Shown: positions 36,989 to 52,930, counted from the first letter of the stretch. The stretch: DNA of 64,000 nucleotides from JBBROS01 sp965213845 (GCA_965213845.1 CBDCAI010000004.1:992001-1056000), one strand, 5' to 3'. Numbers and translations are program-made. The notes: generated from the sequence alone by a model not told the origin.

Positions 36989-37716
36989 TGGAGCGTTCCG
37001 AGATCCTGACGACCATGGCGGAGCTGAAGCTCTACGGCATGAAAGCCGCCTACGACGAGATCATCGGCACGGCGGTGAAACGCCAACATGAGCCGACACG
37101 CATAGTCGGCGACCTGCTGACGGCGGAGATCAGCGAAAAGCAGGCGCGCTCGATCCGCTATCAGATCGCAATCGCCAAGTTGCCACTGGCCAAGGACGTC
37201 GACGACTTTGCCTTTGCTGGCACGCCGATCAACGAGACCCTGGTGCGCGACCTGGCCAGCGGGAACTTCGTCGCCCATCAGCGAAATGTCGTGCTGGTCG
37301 GCGGCACCGGCACGGGCAAGACGCACCTGGCCATCGCGATGGCGCGAGCCTGCATCCGCGGCGGCGTAAGGGGCCGCTACTTCAACGTCGTCGACCTGGT
37401 GAACCGGCTTGAGACGGAGGGACGCACGGGCCGTCAGGGCCGAATGGCGGACTATTTGTGCCGCATGGACTTCGTGGTGCTCGACGAGCTGGGTTACCTG
37501 CCGTTTGCCCAGTCCAGCGGCCAGTTGCTGTTCAACCTGATCAGCCGCCTCTACGAGCAGACCTCAGTGATCGTCACCACCAACCTCGCGTTTGGTGAGT
37601 GGCCCAGCGTGTTCGGCGACGCGAAGATGACCACCGCCCTGCTCGACCGGCTGACGCATCACTGCGACATCGTCGAGACCGGAAATGAGAGCTGGCGGTT
37701 CAAGAACAGGGTTTGA
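36988..37716 (+). CDS. istB: IS21-family helper ATPase IstB
   Basis: 242 residues from ATG 36988. DnaA/DnaC-like AAA+ ATPase: Walker A GGTGTGKTHLAIAMA (about residues 104-118), Walker B DFVVLDELGYLPF (about 160), sensor IVTTNLAFGEW. It is the regulator that directs IstA and forms the DNA-bending complex with target DNA. Overlaps istA by one base, the usual coupled arrangement. Confidence 0.97.
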   Translation: MERSEILTTMAELKLYGMKAAYDEIIGTAVKRQHEPTRIVGDLLTAEISEKQARSIRYQIAIAKLPLAKDVDDFAFAGTPINETLVRDLASGNFVAHQRNVVLVGGTGTGKTHLAIAMARACIRGGVRGRYFNVVDLVNRLETEGRTGRQGRMADYLCRMDFVVLDELGYLPFAQSSGQLLFNLISRLYEQTSVIVTTNLAFGEWPSVFGDAKMTTALLDRLTHHCDIVETGNESWRFKNRV

Positions 37717-37849
37717 AGAGGGCTGCCCGCCCTGTCGCCTGCCCTCCGCCTACGGCTCTGGGACAAGCGACAGCGCGGGTCGTTTTACCTCGGACAGGGG
37801 GGTCCCTTTTGGACGCCGGTAGGGGGTCCTTTTTGGGTGCCGATTGACA

Positions 37850-38165
37850 GAAGGTGGCGACGAGTTGCTGCACACGTTCTTTCGGCGTGTCGTTGTGTCC
37901 TCATCCCCACGGTGGTGAAGTGGCTGGCTTTCGATTATCAAGACCTCACGATATCCCAGGCCATTCAGCGCTTGCACGGCTTGAATCCGGCGTCATTCGT
38001 CGTTGAGCACCGAAATACCTGAGGGTAGTCGTCAGAAGTGGCTCGATTTTTCGGTACAGCGTTTCGGTTCCGATAGGTGGGCCGCCTGCTGGTTGACAGG
38101 TTGACACGCACGTTGTGTCGATGCCGTGCTGATGTCGTGGAGTTAAGGGCTTTGAAAGGTGAGCT
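37850..38165. other. intergenic region between IS21 and the nuclease gene
   Basis: 316 bases. A plus-strand frame reads VVKWLAFDYQDLTISQAIQR and stops at 38022, and a minus-strand frame QALNGLGYREVLIIESQPL overlaps it; neither has a known domain. Base composition is lower in GC than the flanks. AAAGG at 38154-38158 is the ribosome site of the following gene. Confidence 0.4.
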
Positions 38166-39881
38166 GTGAATGACCACGCCTCCCTAGTCGATCTGATCTC
38201 GCGTCTTCGCAGATCGCCGAAGTCAGACCGCAAGATGCTCACACTCGACGGCAGCCACTTGGCAGACGCCTTCCACCAGCAGCGCGAACGGGCACCGCGT
38301 CGCGCCCAGGGATACCTGTCGAGCACCAGGACCGGCGTCACGCCAGCCAGTGACACCAGCACCCGCGCCGAGGAGAGGCTCGCCGCGACCTTGTTCCTGA
38401 CGGGCGGTCTACGCCTACAAGATGGAAGCCAACTCACCTTCCTGGATTACCAGTTTCCATTGAAGTCGGTCCGCGCTGACGCGGGCATCGGCAAGGTTGA
38501 CCTGCTTGGCATTCGTGACGACGGAACCTTGGTCATCGTGGAACTAAAGATGGGAGGCAACCGGGAAGACCGACGAATCGCGATCTTGGAAGGCCTGGCC
38601 TACGCCGCGATCGTTGAGGCTAACCTGGAACAGATCGCAGAGGAGGTCCTAACGATCAAAGGGCGGCATGTCCGGCGCACCCGCCCTGCGGTCCTCCTGC
38701 TGGCTCCACCGGCTTACTGGACCTATATCCAGGGGCACCCACCCCTGACGGACTTCCTGGCGTTACTGACCAGCATCTCAGCCGCAACACCGATTGGGAT
38801 CATGCCGATGGGCCTGGACGGCATGAATGCCACCCCCGTCGATCGCCAGTCCGGGCCACTCGTCACCTTCCCAGGAGGTGCTCGCACCGAAACGTACCGC
38901 TCCCAGCTGCACCGGAGGTTGTGGGCATACAGCAGATCTGAGCTTGCGCCGGAGGCTGGCATGTTCGATCCGAGGCACCTTGAGGGACGATCGCCGCCCG
39001 TGTTTCGACCCGAGTTCGCCGACCTGAACATTTTGACACCGCCGGGAAGGCGTGCGGAGGTCTTGGCCGCACTCGAACGTTTGGCAAAGCCGGGCAGCCG
39101 ACACCGCTGGTTCGGAAGCATGGCGAGCTCGCAGGCATTGGCACAGGCCGTGTTTGCGAACCTGTCTCTGCTCGGTCGTCTTGACGCCTTGGAGGGCATC
39201 CCCGCGGAGGATGGCGCCCCCGCATTCTTCACGACGTTCAGCGGCCGCCGGTTGTTGCTCGAGCATGAGGTTACGACGATGGGCGAGCCCAGACCGACAT
39301 CGTTGGATGCTTACTTTGATGGCCCGACGAAGGTAGCGGTCGAAGTGAAGTTCACGGAGGCCGAGTTCGGTCGATGCTCCAGACCATCGCTGCGGTCTGA
39401 CGTCGCCAACTACACGCGGGATTATTGCGACGGGAGCTTCAGTTTCCAGCACGGGCGTGCCTCGCGGTGCAGCCTCTCCGAACGTGGCATTCGATACTGG
39501 AACTTTGTCCCAGAGGTATTCTCCTGGAGTAACGCACAGGATCATCTGCCGTGTCCGCTGATGGCGTCCTACCAACTCGTGCGGAATGTGTTGGCGGTAT
39601 GCATCGATGACCAAGGATCGCTCGACCCGACCCGAGGGCATGCCCTCGTTATTTACGACGCGCGTAACCCTGCGTTTCAGCCGGACGGCGCGGCGGAGCT
39701 ACAGTGGGCCTCTACGATGCGTGCCCTTCGTTTTCCGCAGTTGCTACGACGCATCTCGTGGCAGGCACTTGCCGCCCATCTCAGTAAGTTCGACGATCTC
39801 GGGTGGCTGACCGGCGCGCTCAGCACAAAATACGGTATTTCACCCTTTTCCAAGGGCTTCAGCCTACCAGGATCTCCATGA
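38166..39881 (+). CDS. large protein with two PD-(D/E)XK-type nuclease motifs
   Basis: 571 residues from GTG 38166 (AAAGG upstream). Nuclease motif 1: an acidic helix (TSTRAEERLAATLF, residues 64-77), Asp112 in KVDLLGIRDDG, then Glu126-x-Lys128 in LVIVELKMGG. Nuclease motif 2: Asp381 in TSLDAYFDG, then Glu393-x-Lys395 in VAVEVKFTE, with an acidic Glu366/Glu368 before it. The C-terminal half, including the SMASSQALAQAVFANL segment at about 318-333, resembles PGN_0703-type putative restriction endonucleases; the N-terminal half resembles RecB/NucS-like or DUF-type nucleases. No methyltransferase is near. No helicase or membrane segment is seen. Intact, in an island of broken defence genes; a stand-alone defence nuclease is plausible. 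Confidence 0.75.
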   Translation: MNDHASLVDLISRLRRSPKSDRKMLTLDGSHLADAFHQQRERAPRRAQGYLSSTRTGVTPASDTSTRAEERLAATLFLTGGLRLQDGSQLTFLDYQFPLKSVRADAGIGKVDLLGIRDDGTLVIVELKMGGNREDRRIAILEGLAYAAIVEANLEQIAEEVLTIKGRHVRRTRPAVLLLAPPAYWTYIQGHPPLTDFLALLTSISAATPIGIMPMGLDGMNATPVDRQSGPLVTFPGGARTETYRSQLHRRLWAYSRSELAPEAGMFDPRHLEGRSPPVFRPEFADLNILTPPGRRAEVLAALERLAKPGSRHRWFGSMASSQALAQAVFANLSLLGRLDALEGIPAEDGAPAFFTTFSGRRLLLEHEVTTMGEPRPTSLDAYFDGPTKVAVEVKFTEAEFGRCSRPSLRSDVANYTRDYCDGSFSFQHGRASRCSLSERGIRYWNFVPEVFSWSNAQDHLPCPLMASYQLVRNVLAVCIDDQGSLDPTRGHALVIYDARNPAFQPDGAAELQWASTMRALRFPQLLRRISWQALAAHLSKFDDLGWLTGALSTKYGISPFSKGFSLPGSP

Positions 39882-40051
39882 TGGAATGCACCGTCGCTGA
39901 TGCTTATCGCCTTGCAGTCGGAGCGTGAGCGTTCGATATTCCGCTCGTCGAGATCAAGCGAAGATCGTGCTTTCGCGTGTTCCGGTGTTCCAGTGTTCTG
40001 TCCAAACGCGGCCATTCGTGGCCAGTGCTTTTCGGACACCAGCCGGACACG

Positions 40052-40085
40052 AAAAAGCCGCCTGCGAAAAATGCGTTCGAGGCGG
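40052..40085 (-). terminator. intrinsic terminator of the rRNA operon
   Basis: On the minus strand: stem CCGCCT (40085-40080) and AGGCGG (40063-40058), directly followed by CTTTTTC. It lies about 31 bases past the tRNA-fMet 3' end, as expected for the end of the rrn transcript. Confidence 0.75.
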
Positions 40086-40115
40086 TCTTTAAGCAGCTGA
40101 TAAATATTGAAAATG

Positions 40116-40192
<77 letters not shown>

Positions 40193-40230
40193 TTGGTATA
40201 TTGTATTTGGTTTATGTTTGGTTTGGATGA

Positions 40231-40344
40231 CCTGGCGGCGACCGACTTTCCCACATCTTGAGATGCAGTATCATAGGCGCTGGAGGTTTTCACGTCCGAG
40301 TTCGGGATGGGATCGGGTGTCGTCACTCCGCCATGGCCACCAGG
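40231..40344 (-). rRNA. rrf: 5S ribosomal RNA
   Basis: About 114 bases. 5' CCTGGTGGCCATGGCGGAGT pairs with the 3' end GTCGCCGCCAGG, and the conserved loop CCCGATCCCATCCCGAACTC is present. It lies between 23S and tRNA-fMet on the minus strand. Ends set by the closing helix. Confidence 0.95.
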
Positions 40345-40445
40345 TCGTCCGAGCCAAACGGGCTTTGACGGTTGGTCGGGTTCTGGTTTGCGTGTGTGTG
40401 TAGGGGGGGATGTTGGTTGCTGCTGTGCAGGATGGGGGATTGTTT

Positions 40446-43190
<2,745 letters not shown>

Positions 43191-43672
43191 ACTCACCCGC
43201 CCACCTTGCACAGGAACAACCAACACGGCCGAACCCAACACAAGCAAGAACGAGATCCTCGCTCAGCCATCCTCAATCCATACACACACACTCATTATAA
43301 AACGCCCTGAACCCTGCAACAGCCCACGCTCGGACGACACCGACCCCATAAACAAAGGCCGTGCCGCACCGGGTCAGACAACCCACGCGGAACCGTCACG
43401 GACACCCCACCATCCCCCCGAACAGCCCGAAAGCCACCCGAAAAGACACCGAGGCGTCCTGCGCGCCCAGGAGCGCACCAGAACCTGATTCACCTGTCAA
43501 AAGATCAACGCCAACACCCATAACAGCATCAGCGCCGCACGGCAGACCCCTCACAGAGACCACCGATCCACTTTCCCTCACCACGACAACCCAAACGAGC
43601 CGAAAACCCCAGCCTGCAAAACCTCCGCCTGAACACACCCGCCTGCGAAACCGGGCGAACCCGGAGAAACAA

Positions 43673-43745
43673 TGGAGGTGATCGGGATCGAACCGACGAC
43701 CCCCTGCTTGCAAAGCAGGTGCTCTCCCAGCTGAGCTACACCCCC
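43673..43745 (-). tRNA. tRNA-Ala (UGC)
   Basis: 73 bases without encoded CCA. GGGGGTGTAGCTCAGCTGGG at the 5' end, anticodon TGC in CTGCTTTGCAAGCAG, T-arm GGTTCGATCCC. In the 16S-23S spacer next to 23S. Confidence 0.96.
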
Positions 43746-43833
43746 GTAATCCCATCACAGGCGCCGCAACCATGCACCAAGACACCATGAACCAAGACAC
43801 CATGGGCCGAGACACCGTCAGGCCGGGAAATCA

Positions 43834-43907
<74 letters not shown>

Positions 43908-44189
43908 ACACCATGCGACACCACACCCCAGACAGGGGCAGCGCCACACGCGTTGTCGTGGAAGGGATATGTTGACGGCGCTCCAGAACAAGGCCCCTAA
44001 AGACCCCGCTCGATTTCCGGCCAGACCCGGCCAGTCCGCTCCCAAACTTCTGCCCCTGTCGTCCGGCATTGCGCCAGACCCGGCCCAAGAGATCGGGACA
44101 CCCCGGGACATCCGCCCCAGGGCATTGATCGAGATACCAGCCAAACCACCAAAACCCCGAAAGGCCTTGGACGCTCGACCGACATCCTT

Positions 44190-45679
<1,490 letters not shown>

Positions 45680-46217
45680 ATCAAAATGCCCAACCAATAG
45701 CCGAAACCATCAGCCAAACACCCAAACGAACGCACCCAAGACGCCCATCCAATAACCCATCCTCAAACAAAACATACCGGCTCGGTATTCCCCAAACCAC
45801 TAAAAAGCAGCCCAAGGCCTCAATTCCATACAAAGATATGCCAAACAAACATCCCTCGCACGACAACAAAGACCCAAAACAACCCTCCAACCGTCCAGCA
45901 AAACCCGAAACCAACCATCCATCGTTCGAGAACAACATCATCAAACCCGGTCGCCTAAGGCGAAAGCCCCAAACCAAAACCAAATCCAACAACAAAACCC
46001 AAACAACAAACAACCAAGCTCAGGAAAACCAAACCAACCGAAGAAACCATCCAGAAATCAATGCTCGCTCCAAACAAACAACCTAGACCCAAACCGCGAG
46101 ACCAAGTCGTCCATACATCGCATCACGCACATAGAAACGCCGCCAACATATCCCTTCCATTCAGATTTACTTGTCAAATGAACATCGAACTCGGCACCGC
46201 CGTGATCGGGAGGCCGG
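45680..46217 (-). other. rRNA operon leader, strongly strand-skewed
   Basis: About 540 bases between the predicted rrn promoter and 16S. The plus strand is rich in A and C with few G and T runs (the transcript is therefore G/U-rich), and GC is lower than the flanks. It should form the processing stem around 16S together with the spacer. Open frames here are not genes. No typical boxA was found. Confidence 0.6.
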
Positions 46218-46246
46218 GTTCTAGGCCCCTCGGCCGTTTGTGTCAA
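46218..46246 (-). promoter_or_regulatory. rRNA operon promoter
   Basis: On the minus strand: -35 TTGACA (46246-46241), spacer of exactly 17 bases, -10 TAGAAC (46223-46218). A near-consensus sigma-70 promoter with a G/C-rich stretch before the -10, as is usual for rrn. Start of transcription about 46211. A second TTGACA at about 46180 has a poorer -10 and may be a second promoter. Confidence 0.75.
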
Positions 46247-46367
46247 CTAGATTGCGGTCTCTCGCCAAAGAAAGTTTCTTCAATGGCCACAGCCACTTAA
46301 CCCGCAATCCAAGCCCGTCCACGGCAAACCCCGCCTTTCAGGGCAGCCATGCTGTCGCAGAATGGCG

Positions 46368-48956
<2,589 letters not shown>

Positions 48957-49091
48957 CTGTGGTCCCTTTCGATGAGGCGACTCCGGCTGCCTCGCGTCCC
49001 TCTTGGAGGCAACGCGCGCACGCCTGATCCTATCGACATGGGAACCACCGGACCCACACTCAAGGGTCGGGCCGGGGTGACCCCGGGCGCT

Positions 49092-49682
49092 TCAGCCCAC
49101 GCCGGCCTGCCGCCCGCCCGTCAGCCGGCCACGCAGCCGCCCGATCCGCCCGACGCCCGCCAGCCGCCGGTCCAGGAAGTCGAGCGTCTCCGACCCGTCG
49201 CCACCGTCCCGCAGCCAGAACAGCAGCGTGCTGCCATACACGCCGGCCAGGATCGCCCGCTTCGTGTACCAGCTGAAATCCGCCGACTTGTCCCCGGCCG
49301 CATACCACACGGCGTCCACCGTCCGCCCCGTGCAGCGCGCGGCGAGCAGCCCCGAGCCGGGCCGCGCCAACACGCCCAGGGCACGCCGCACCGCCTCCTT
49401 GTAAGGGGCGTTCCGCGCCAGCCGGGCAGCGATCACGGCCCGCACCCGCGCCGGCACCCGCAACGGCTCCAGGTCCTGCGCCGCCGCGTCTTCCAGCATC
49501 CAGCGGTCCCCCAGGTCGCAATAGGCCTCCACCATGTCGGCCGCGCCGCCCGGGAACAGCAGGTCCGCATCGGGGCCCGCCGCCGCCAGCAGGGTCGCGA
49601 CCGTCCAGCCCGTGGCCTCCACATGCGGCAGCATCGCCAGGATGGCGGCGTCGCGCTCCGGGCTGCGTTCCGGCGTGCTCAT
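49092..49682 (-). CDS. COQ9-family ubiquinone biosynthesis protein
   Basis: 196 residues. TetR-like helical fold of COQ9: N-terminal PERDAAILAMLPHVEATGWT, middle VRAVIAARLA and the lipid-binding part TVDAVWYAAGDKSADFSWYT, then KRAILAGVYGSTLLFWLRDG, the conserved COQ9 core. In mitochondria COQ9 presents ubiquinone intermediates to the hydroxylase COQ7. Bacterial homologues in alphaproteobacteria are thought to do the same. Start overlaps the stop of def (ATGA), so they are coupled. Confidence 0.92.
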   Translation of the reverse strand: MSTPERSPERDAAILAMLPHVEATGWTVATLLAAAGPDADLLFPGGAADMVEAYCDLGDRWMLEDAAAQDLEPLRVPARVRAVIAARLARNAPYKEAVRRALGVLARPGSGLLAARCTGRTVDAVWYAAGDKSADFSWYTKRAILAGVYGSTLLFWLRDGGDGSETLDFLDRRLAGVGRIGRLRGRLTGGRQAGVG

Positions 49683-50290
49683 GGCCGATCCCCGTCCTGC
49701 GTCATGCGGTCGCCCGCCTGCTGGCTCGCCTGCTGAGCAGCGAGGTAAGCTGCATGCCGGGCGTCCTGCTGGGCGCGGGACAGCTCCTCGTTGAAGCCGA
49801 ACAGGCTGAAGTCGGTCATGCGCATCGGATACAGGATCCCGTCCAGATGATCATACTCGTGCTGCACCACCCCGGCATGAAACCCGCTGGCCAGCGCCCC
49901 CACCGGCGCGCCGTCGGCATCCACGCCGTGGTAGCGCACCGTCGCGTGCCGCGGCACCGCCGCCCGCAGGCCGGGGATGGACAGGCAACCCTCCCAACGC
50001 AGCACCCGCTCCTCGCCCAGCAGCTCCAGCGTCGGGTTGATCACCACGGTGTTCGGCATCTCGCCGTCCCCCTCGGCCGCCTCGGTCCGCCCCGGTGGCA
50101 CGCGGAACACGAACAGCCGCAGCGGCACATGCACCTGCGGCGCCGCCAGCCCGGCCCCCTGCGCATCCTCCATGGTCTCCAGCATGTCGGCCACCAGGCG
50201 CCGGATCTCGGGCGCCGTCGGGTCCGGCACGCTCTCGGCACGCTGCAGGAGCACGGGGTGCCCCATGCGCGCGATCTTCAGGATGGCCAT
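49679..50290 (-). CDS. def: peptide deformylase
   Basis: 203 residues from ATG 50290; longer frames upstream lack a ribosome site. Motif 1 GAGLAAPQVHVPLRL (about residues 46-60), motif 2 EGCLSIPGLRA with the metal-binding Cys, motif 3 QHEYDHLDGILYP with the HExxH metal site. It removes the formyl group from new proteins' first Met. The C-terminus has an extra Ala/Gln-rich tail (about 30 residues, QQDARHAAYLAAQQASQQAG), unusual compared with E. coli Def. This may be a second, non-fmt-linked deformylase, as no fmt is next to it. Confidence 0.96.
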   Translation of the reverse strand: MAILKIARMGHPVLLQRAESVPDPTAPEIRRLVADMLETMEDAQGAGLAAPQVHVPLRLFVFRVPPGRTEAAEGDGEMPNTVVINPTLELLGEERVLRWEGCLSIPGLRAAVPRHATVRYHGVDADGAPVGALASGFHAGVVQHEYDHLDGILYPMRMTDFSLFGFNEELSRAQQDARHAAYLAAQQASQQAGDRMTQDGDRP

Positions 50291-50453
50291 CACGCGTCCT
50301 CGTTCTGCTGCTTGGAAGATAGGCGCACGAAACCTTTTGGCGAGACGCGCACTCGGTGCTATAGCGCGGCACTCCGGCGGGGCGATCCGCGCGGGAGCCC
50401 AATTCTTGCCCGCCGGTCCGGCGCGGGTATCATGAACAGGAGATGGCGGCCAA

Positions 50454-50657
50454 GTGCAGGTTCTCGTTCGGGACAACAATGTCGATCAGGCGCTGAAGGC
50501 GCTCAAGAAGAAGATGCAGCGCGAGGGCGTGTTCCGGGAGATGAAGCTCCGGCGCCACTACGAGAAGCCGTCGGAGCGTCGCGCCCGCGAGGCCGCCGAG
50601 GCCGTGCGCCGCGCCCGCAAGATGGAGCGCAAGCGCCTGGAGCGCGAAGGCTTCTAG
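50454..50657 (+). CDS. rpsU: 30S ribosomal protein S21
   Basis: 67 residues from GTG 50454 with AGGAG about 12 bases upstream. Starts VQVLVRDNNVDQALKALKKK and has the basic helical tail RRARKMERKRLEREGF of alphaproteobacterial S21. Part of the small subunit platform near the anti-Shine-Dalgarno. Divergent from def. A strong hairpin follows the stop. Confidence 0.97.
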   Translation: MQVLVRDNNVDQALKALKKKMQREGVFREMKLRRHYEKPSERRAREAAEAVRRARKMERKRLEREGF

Positions 50658-50662
50658 GCGCC

Positions 50663-50742
50663 GGCCGCGGTCCGCCGCGGCCCTGCATCCTCGATCATCC
50701 TGCTTTGGCGCCCTGCACCGGTCCATCCCCGGCGCAGGGCGC
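50663..50742 (+). terminator. two strong hairpins after rpsU
   Basis: First: GGCCGCGG (50663-50670), loop TCCG, CCGCGGCC (50675-50682). Second: GCGCCCTGC (50708-50716) and GCAGGGCGC (50734-50742). Neither ends in a long T-run, but the pair directly behind a short highly expressed gene makes termination likely. Confidence 0.6.
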
Positions 50743-50898
50743 TTCGCCACGATTCGTTCATTCCAGGAAAATCCCCCGGGTCGATCCGCGTCAGCCGGAA
50801 CCGACAAGGGCGTGAAACGCTAGTTCTGCTGCGCCGCAATATCGCCCCGATTCGGGTCTCTATGGCGTGCAGGATCAGACCCGAGGAGTGACAAGCCT

Positions 50899-51951
50899 AT
50901 GCGTATTGCGCAGATCGCCCCGCTGCACGAAGCCGTTCCGCCCAAGCTGTATGGGGGCACCGAGCGGGTCGTCTCGTTCCTGACCGAGGAGCTCGTCGCG
51001 CAGGGCCACGACGTTACGCTGTTCGCCAGCGGCGACAGCGTCACCGCAGCCCGGCTCGAGCCCATCTGGCCGCGTGCGCTCCGCTTGGATCCCGCCATCC
51101 GCGACCCCATCGCGCCGCACATGCTGCTGATGGAGGCCGCCCGCCGCCAGGCCGACGACTTCGACGTCATGCACTTCCACATGGACTACTGGCCCTTCAG
51201 CCTGTTCGGCCGCCAGCGCACCCCCTTCGTCACCACCATGCACGGCCGGCTCGACCTCAGCGAGCTGCAGCCCGTGTTCGACACCTTCCCGAACGTGCCG
51301 CTGGTCAGCATCAGCAACAGCCAGCGCCGCCCGCTGCCGCAGGCCCGCTTCGTCGAGACGGTCTACCATGGCCTGCCGGCGGACCTGTTGACGCCGCAGC
51401 CGAAGAAGCAGGACTACCTCGCCTTCCTCGGCCGCATCGCGCCCGAGAAGGGGCCGGACCGCGCCATCCGCATCGCCCGCGCCGCCGGGATCCCGCTGAA
51501 GATCGCCGCCAAGGTCGACCGGGTCGACCAGGTCTACTTCGACACCGTCATCCGGCCCATGCTGGCCGACGGCGGTGTCGAGATGATCGGCGAGATCAAC
51601 GACGCGCAGAAGCCCGACTTCCTCAGCGGCGCCGTCGGCCTGCTGATGCCCATCGACTGGCCGGAGCCCTTCGGCCTCGTGATGATCGAGGCGATGGCCT
51701 GCGGCACGCCCGTGATCGCCTTCAACCGTGGCTCCGTGCCGGAAATCGTCGATGACGGCGTCAGCGGCTTCATCGTGGAGGACGAAACGGGCGCCATCGG
51801 GGCCGTGTCGCGCCTCCATACCCTGTCGCGCGCCAAGGTCCGCGCCACCTTCGACGCCCGGTTCACCGCGCGCCGCATGGCCGAGGACTACCTCAAGGTC
51901 TACCGCAGCCTGGCCGGCGAACAGCGCTCGGTGCTGCGCGCCATCCGCTGA
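50899..51951 (+). CDS. family 4 glycosyltransferase
   Basis: 350 residues, GT-B fold. N-terminal domain: MRIAQIAPLHEAVPPKLYGG, with ERVVSFLTEELVAQGHDVTL as in sugar transferases with nucleotide-sugar donor. C-terminal domain: FLGRIAPEKGPDRAIRIARA and the donor-site motif EPFGLVMIEAMACGTPVIAF near residue 255. It adds a sugar to a lipid or polysaccharide acceptor; partner genes for a capsule are absent here, so the product cannot be told. Terminates at the hairpin that also ends thyX. Confidence 0.92.
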   Translation: MRIAQIAPLHEAVPPKLYGGTERVVSFLTEELVAQGHDVTLFASGDSVTAARLEPIWPRALRLDPAIRDPIAPHMLLMEAARRQADDFDVMHFHMDYWPFSLFGRQRTPFVTTMHGRLDLSELQPVFDTFPNVPLVSISNSQRRPLPQARFVETVYHGLPADLLTPQPKKQDYLAFLGRIAPEKGPDRAIRIARAAGIPLKIAAKVDRVDQVYFDTVIRPMLADGGVEMIGEINDAQKPDFLSGAVGLLMPIDWPEPFGLVMIEAMACGTPVIAFNRGSVPEIVDDGVSGFIVEDETGAIGAVSRLHTLSRAKVRATFDARFTARRMAEDYLKVYRSLAGEQRSVLRAIR

Positions 51952-51963
51952 CCGTCGCACAAC

Positions 51964-51995
51964 CCGGGGGTGGCGGCCGTGCGCCCCACCCCCGG
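51964..51995. terminator. bidirectional terminator between convergent genes
   Basis: CCGGGGGTGG (51964-51973) and CCACCCCCGG (51986-51995), a perfect 10-bp stem with a 12-base loop, between the stop of the glycosyltransferase gene and the stop of thyX. Confidence 0.65.
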
Positions 51996-52000
51996 CCGTC

Positions 52001-52930
52001 TCAAGGCGCCGATCGCCCGAGTGCTGCCATCAGTTCGGCCCATTCGCGTTTGGACAGTCCGCTGGCCGGCTGCTCCACGCCCTCGCCGCCGAGCAGGCGC
52101 CGCACCACGTCCAGCATCCCGGCCGACAGCGTGACGGCGCCCATCCGATAATCCTGGAAGGCGGCGTAGGTCGCCGGCACCCAGGCCTGCACCGTCTGCA
52201 GCATCGCCTCGGCATAGACGCGGATTTCGTACTGGGCGTGCCCGTCCGCCCGCAGCGACAGGAAGTTCAGCAGGTTGTGCAGGTCCGACTTCCAGTACCA
52301 CTGGGTGTAGGTGTTGAGCGTCAGGTTCATCCGCGCCAGCTCGCGCGCCAGGCCTTGGCGGGCCGGGTCGGCGCCGTCCTCGTTCAGCATCTCGGCGTAA
52401 TGATCGTAGGTCAGCGTGGCGTCGTCCCGCAGCAGGCGGAGCACGGCCTCGGCCTCGGCCCCCTGCAGGACGGCGCCGCGGCCTTGGCGGTTGCTGTCGC
52501 TTTGGGCCGCCAGGTGTTCGGGCGCCGGGATGTAGAACTCCCGGTCCAGGATCGAATACCGCGCCGAGTACTCGTTCACGTTGGCCATCCGGTGGCGGAT
52601 CCATTGCCGCGCCACGAAGATCGGCAGCTTCACATGGTACTTGATCTCGCACATCTCGAACGGCGTGCTGTGCCGGTGCCGCATCAGGTACCGGATCAGC
52701 CCGGCATCCTCGCTGACCCGCCTTGTCCCGCGCCCGTAGCTGACCCGGGCCGCCTGCACCACCGCGCCATCGTCGCCCATGTAGTCCACCACGCGCACGA
52801 AGCCGTGATCCAGCACCGGGAGCGCCTCGTACAGCAGCGCCTCCAGGGCCGGCACCGTGGCGCGCCGCGTGGGCGCCTGGGTCTCTCGCAGGGCCGCGAT
52901 CTCGGCCTGCTGGTCGGGGGTCAGCGTCAT
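52001..52930 (-). CDS. thyX: FAD-dependent thymidylate synthase
   Basis: 309 residues, normal for alphaproteobacterial ThyX. Signature RHRMANVNEYSARY (R-H-R-x7-S-x-R) about residues 104-117, preceded by IFVARQWI. It makes dTMP from dUMP with methylene-THF and FAD, without the dihydrofolate released by ThyA. Ends KREWAELMAALGRSAP. ATG at 52930. Antisense frames are shadows. Use of ThyX suits low-folate or slow-growing bacteria. Confidence 0.97.
   Translation of the reverse strand: MTLTPDQQAEIAALRETQAPTRRATVPALEALLYEALPVLDHGFVRVVDYMGDDGAVVQAARVSYGRGTRRVSEDAGLIRYLMRHRHSTPFEMCEIKYHVKLPIFVARQWIRHRMANVNEYSARYSILDREFYIPAPEHLAAQSDSNRQGRGAVLQGAEAEAVLRLLRDDATLTYDHYAEMLNEDGADPARQGLARELARMNLTLNTYTQWYWKSDLHNLLNFLSLRADGHAQYEIRVYAEAMLQTVQAWVPATYAAFQDYRMGAVTLSAGMLDVVRRLLGGEGVEQPASGLSKREWAELMAALGRSAP

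Larger units (their letters stand above)
35377..37849 (+). mobile_element. IS21-family insertion sequence, complete
   Basis: About 2473 bp with istA and istB. The ends begin TGTGTTTCGGCGTGGAAAAG on the left and, read inward, TGTCAATCGGCACCCAAAAA on the right. Each is followed by a second inner repeat, GGCGTCCAATCGGGACCCCC and GGCGTCCAAAAGGGACCCCC, the multiple-repeat end structure of IS21. Flanks (GAGCG left, GAAGG right) do not form an exact target duplication. Confidence 0.88.

Noticed and set aside
43195..43670. Repeats in the 16S-23S spacer as a CRISPR-like array
   Set aside because: The sequence is only A/C-rich low complexity; no regular repeat-spacer pattern is present here or elsewhere in the window.
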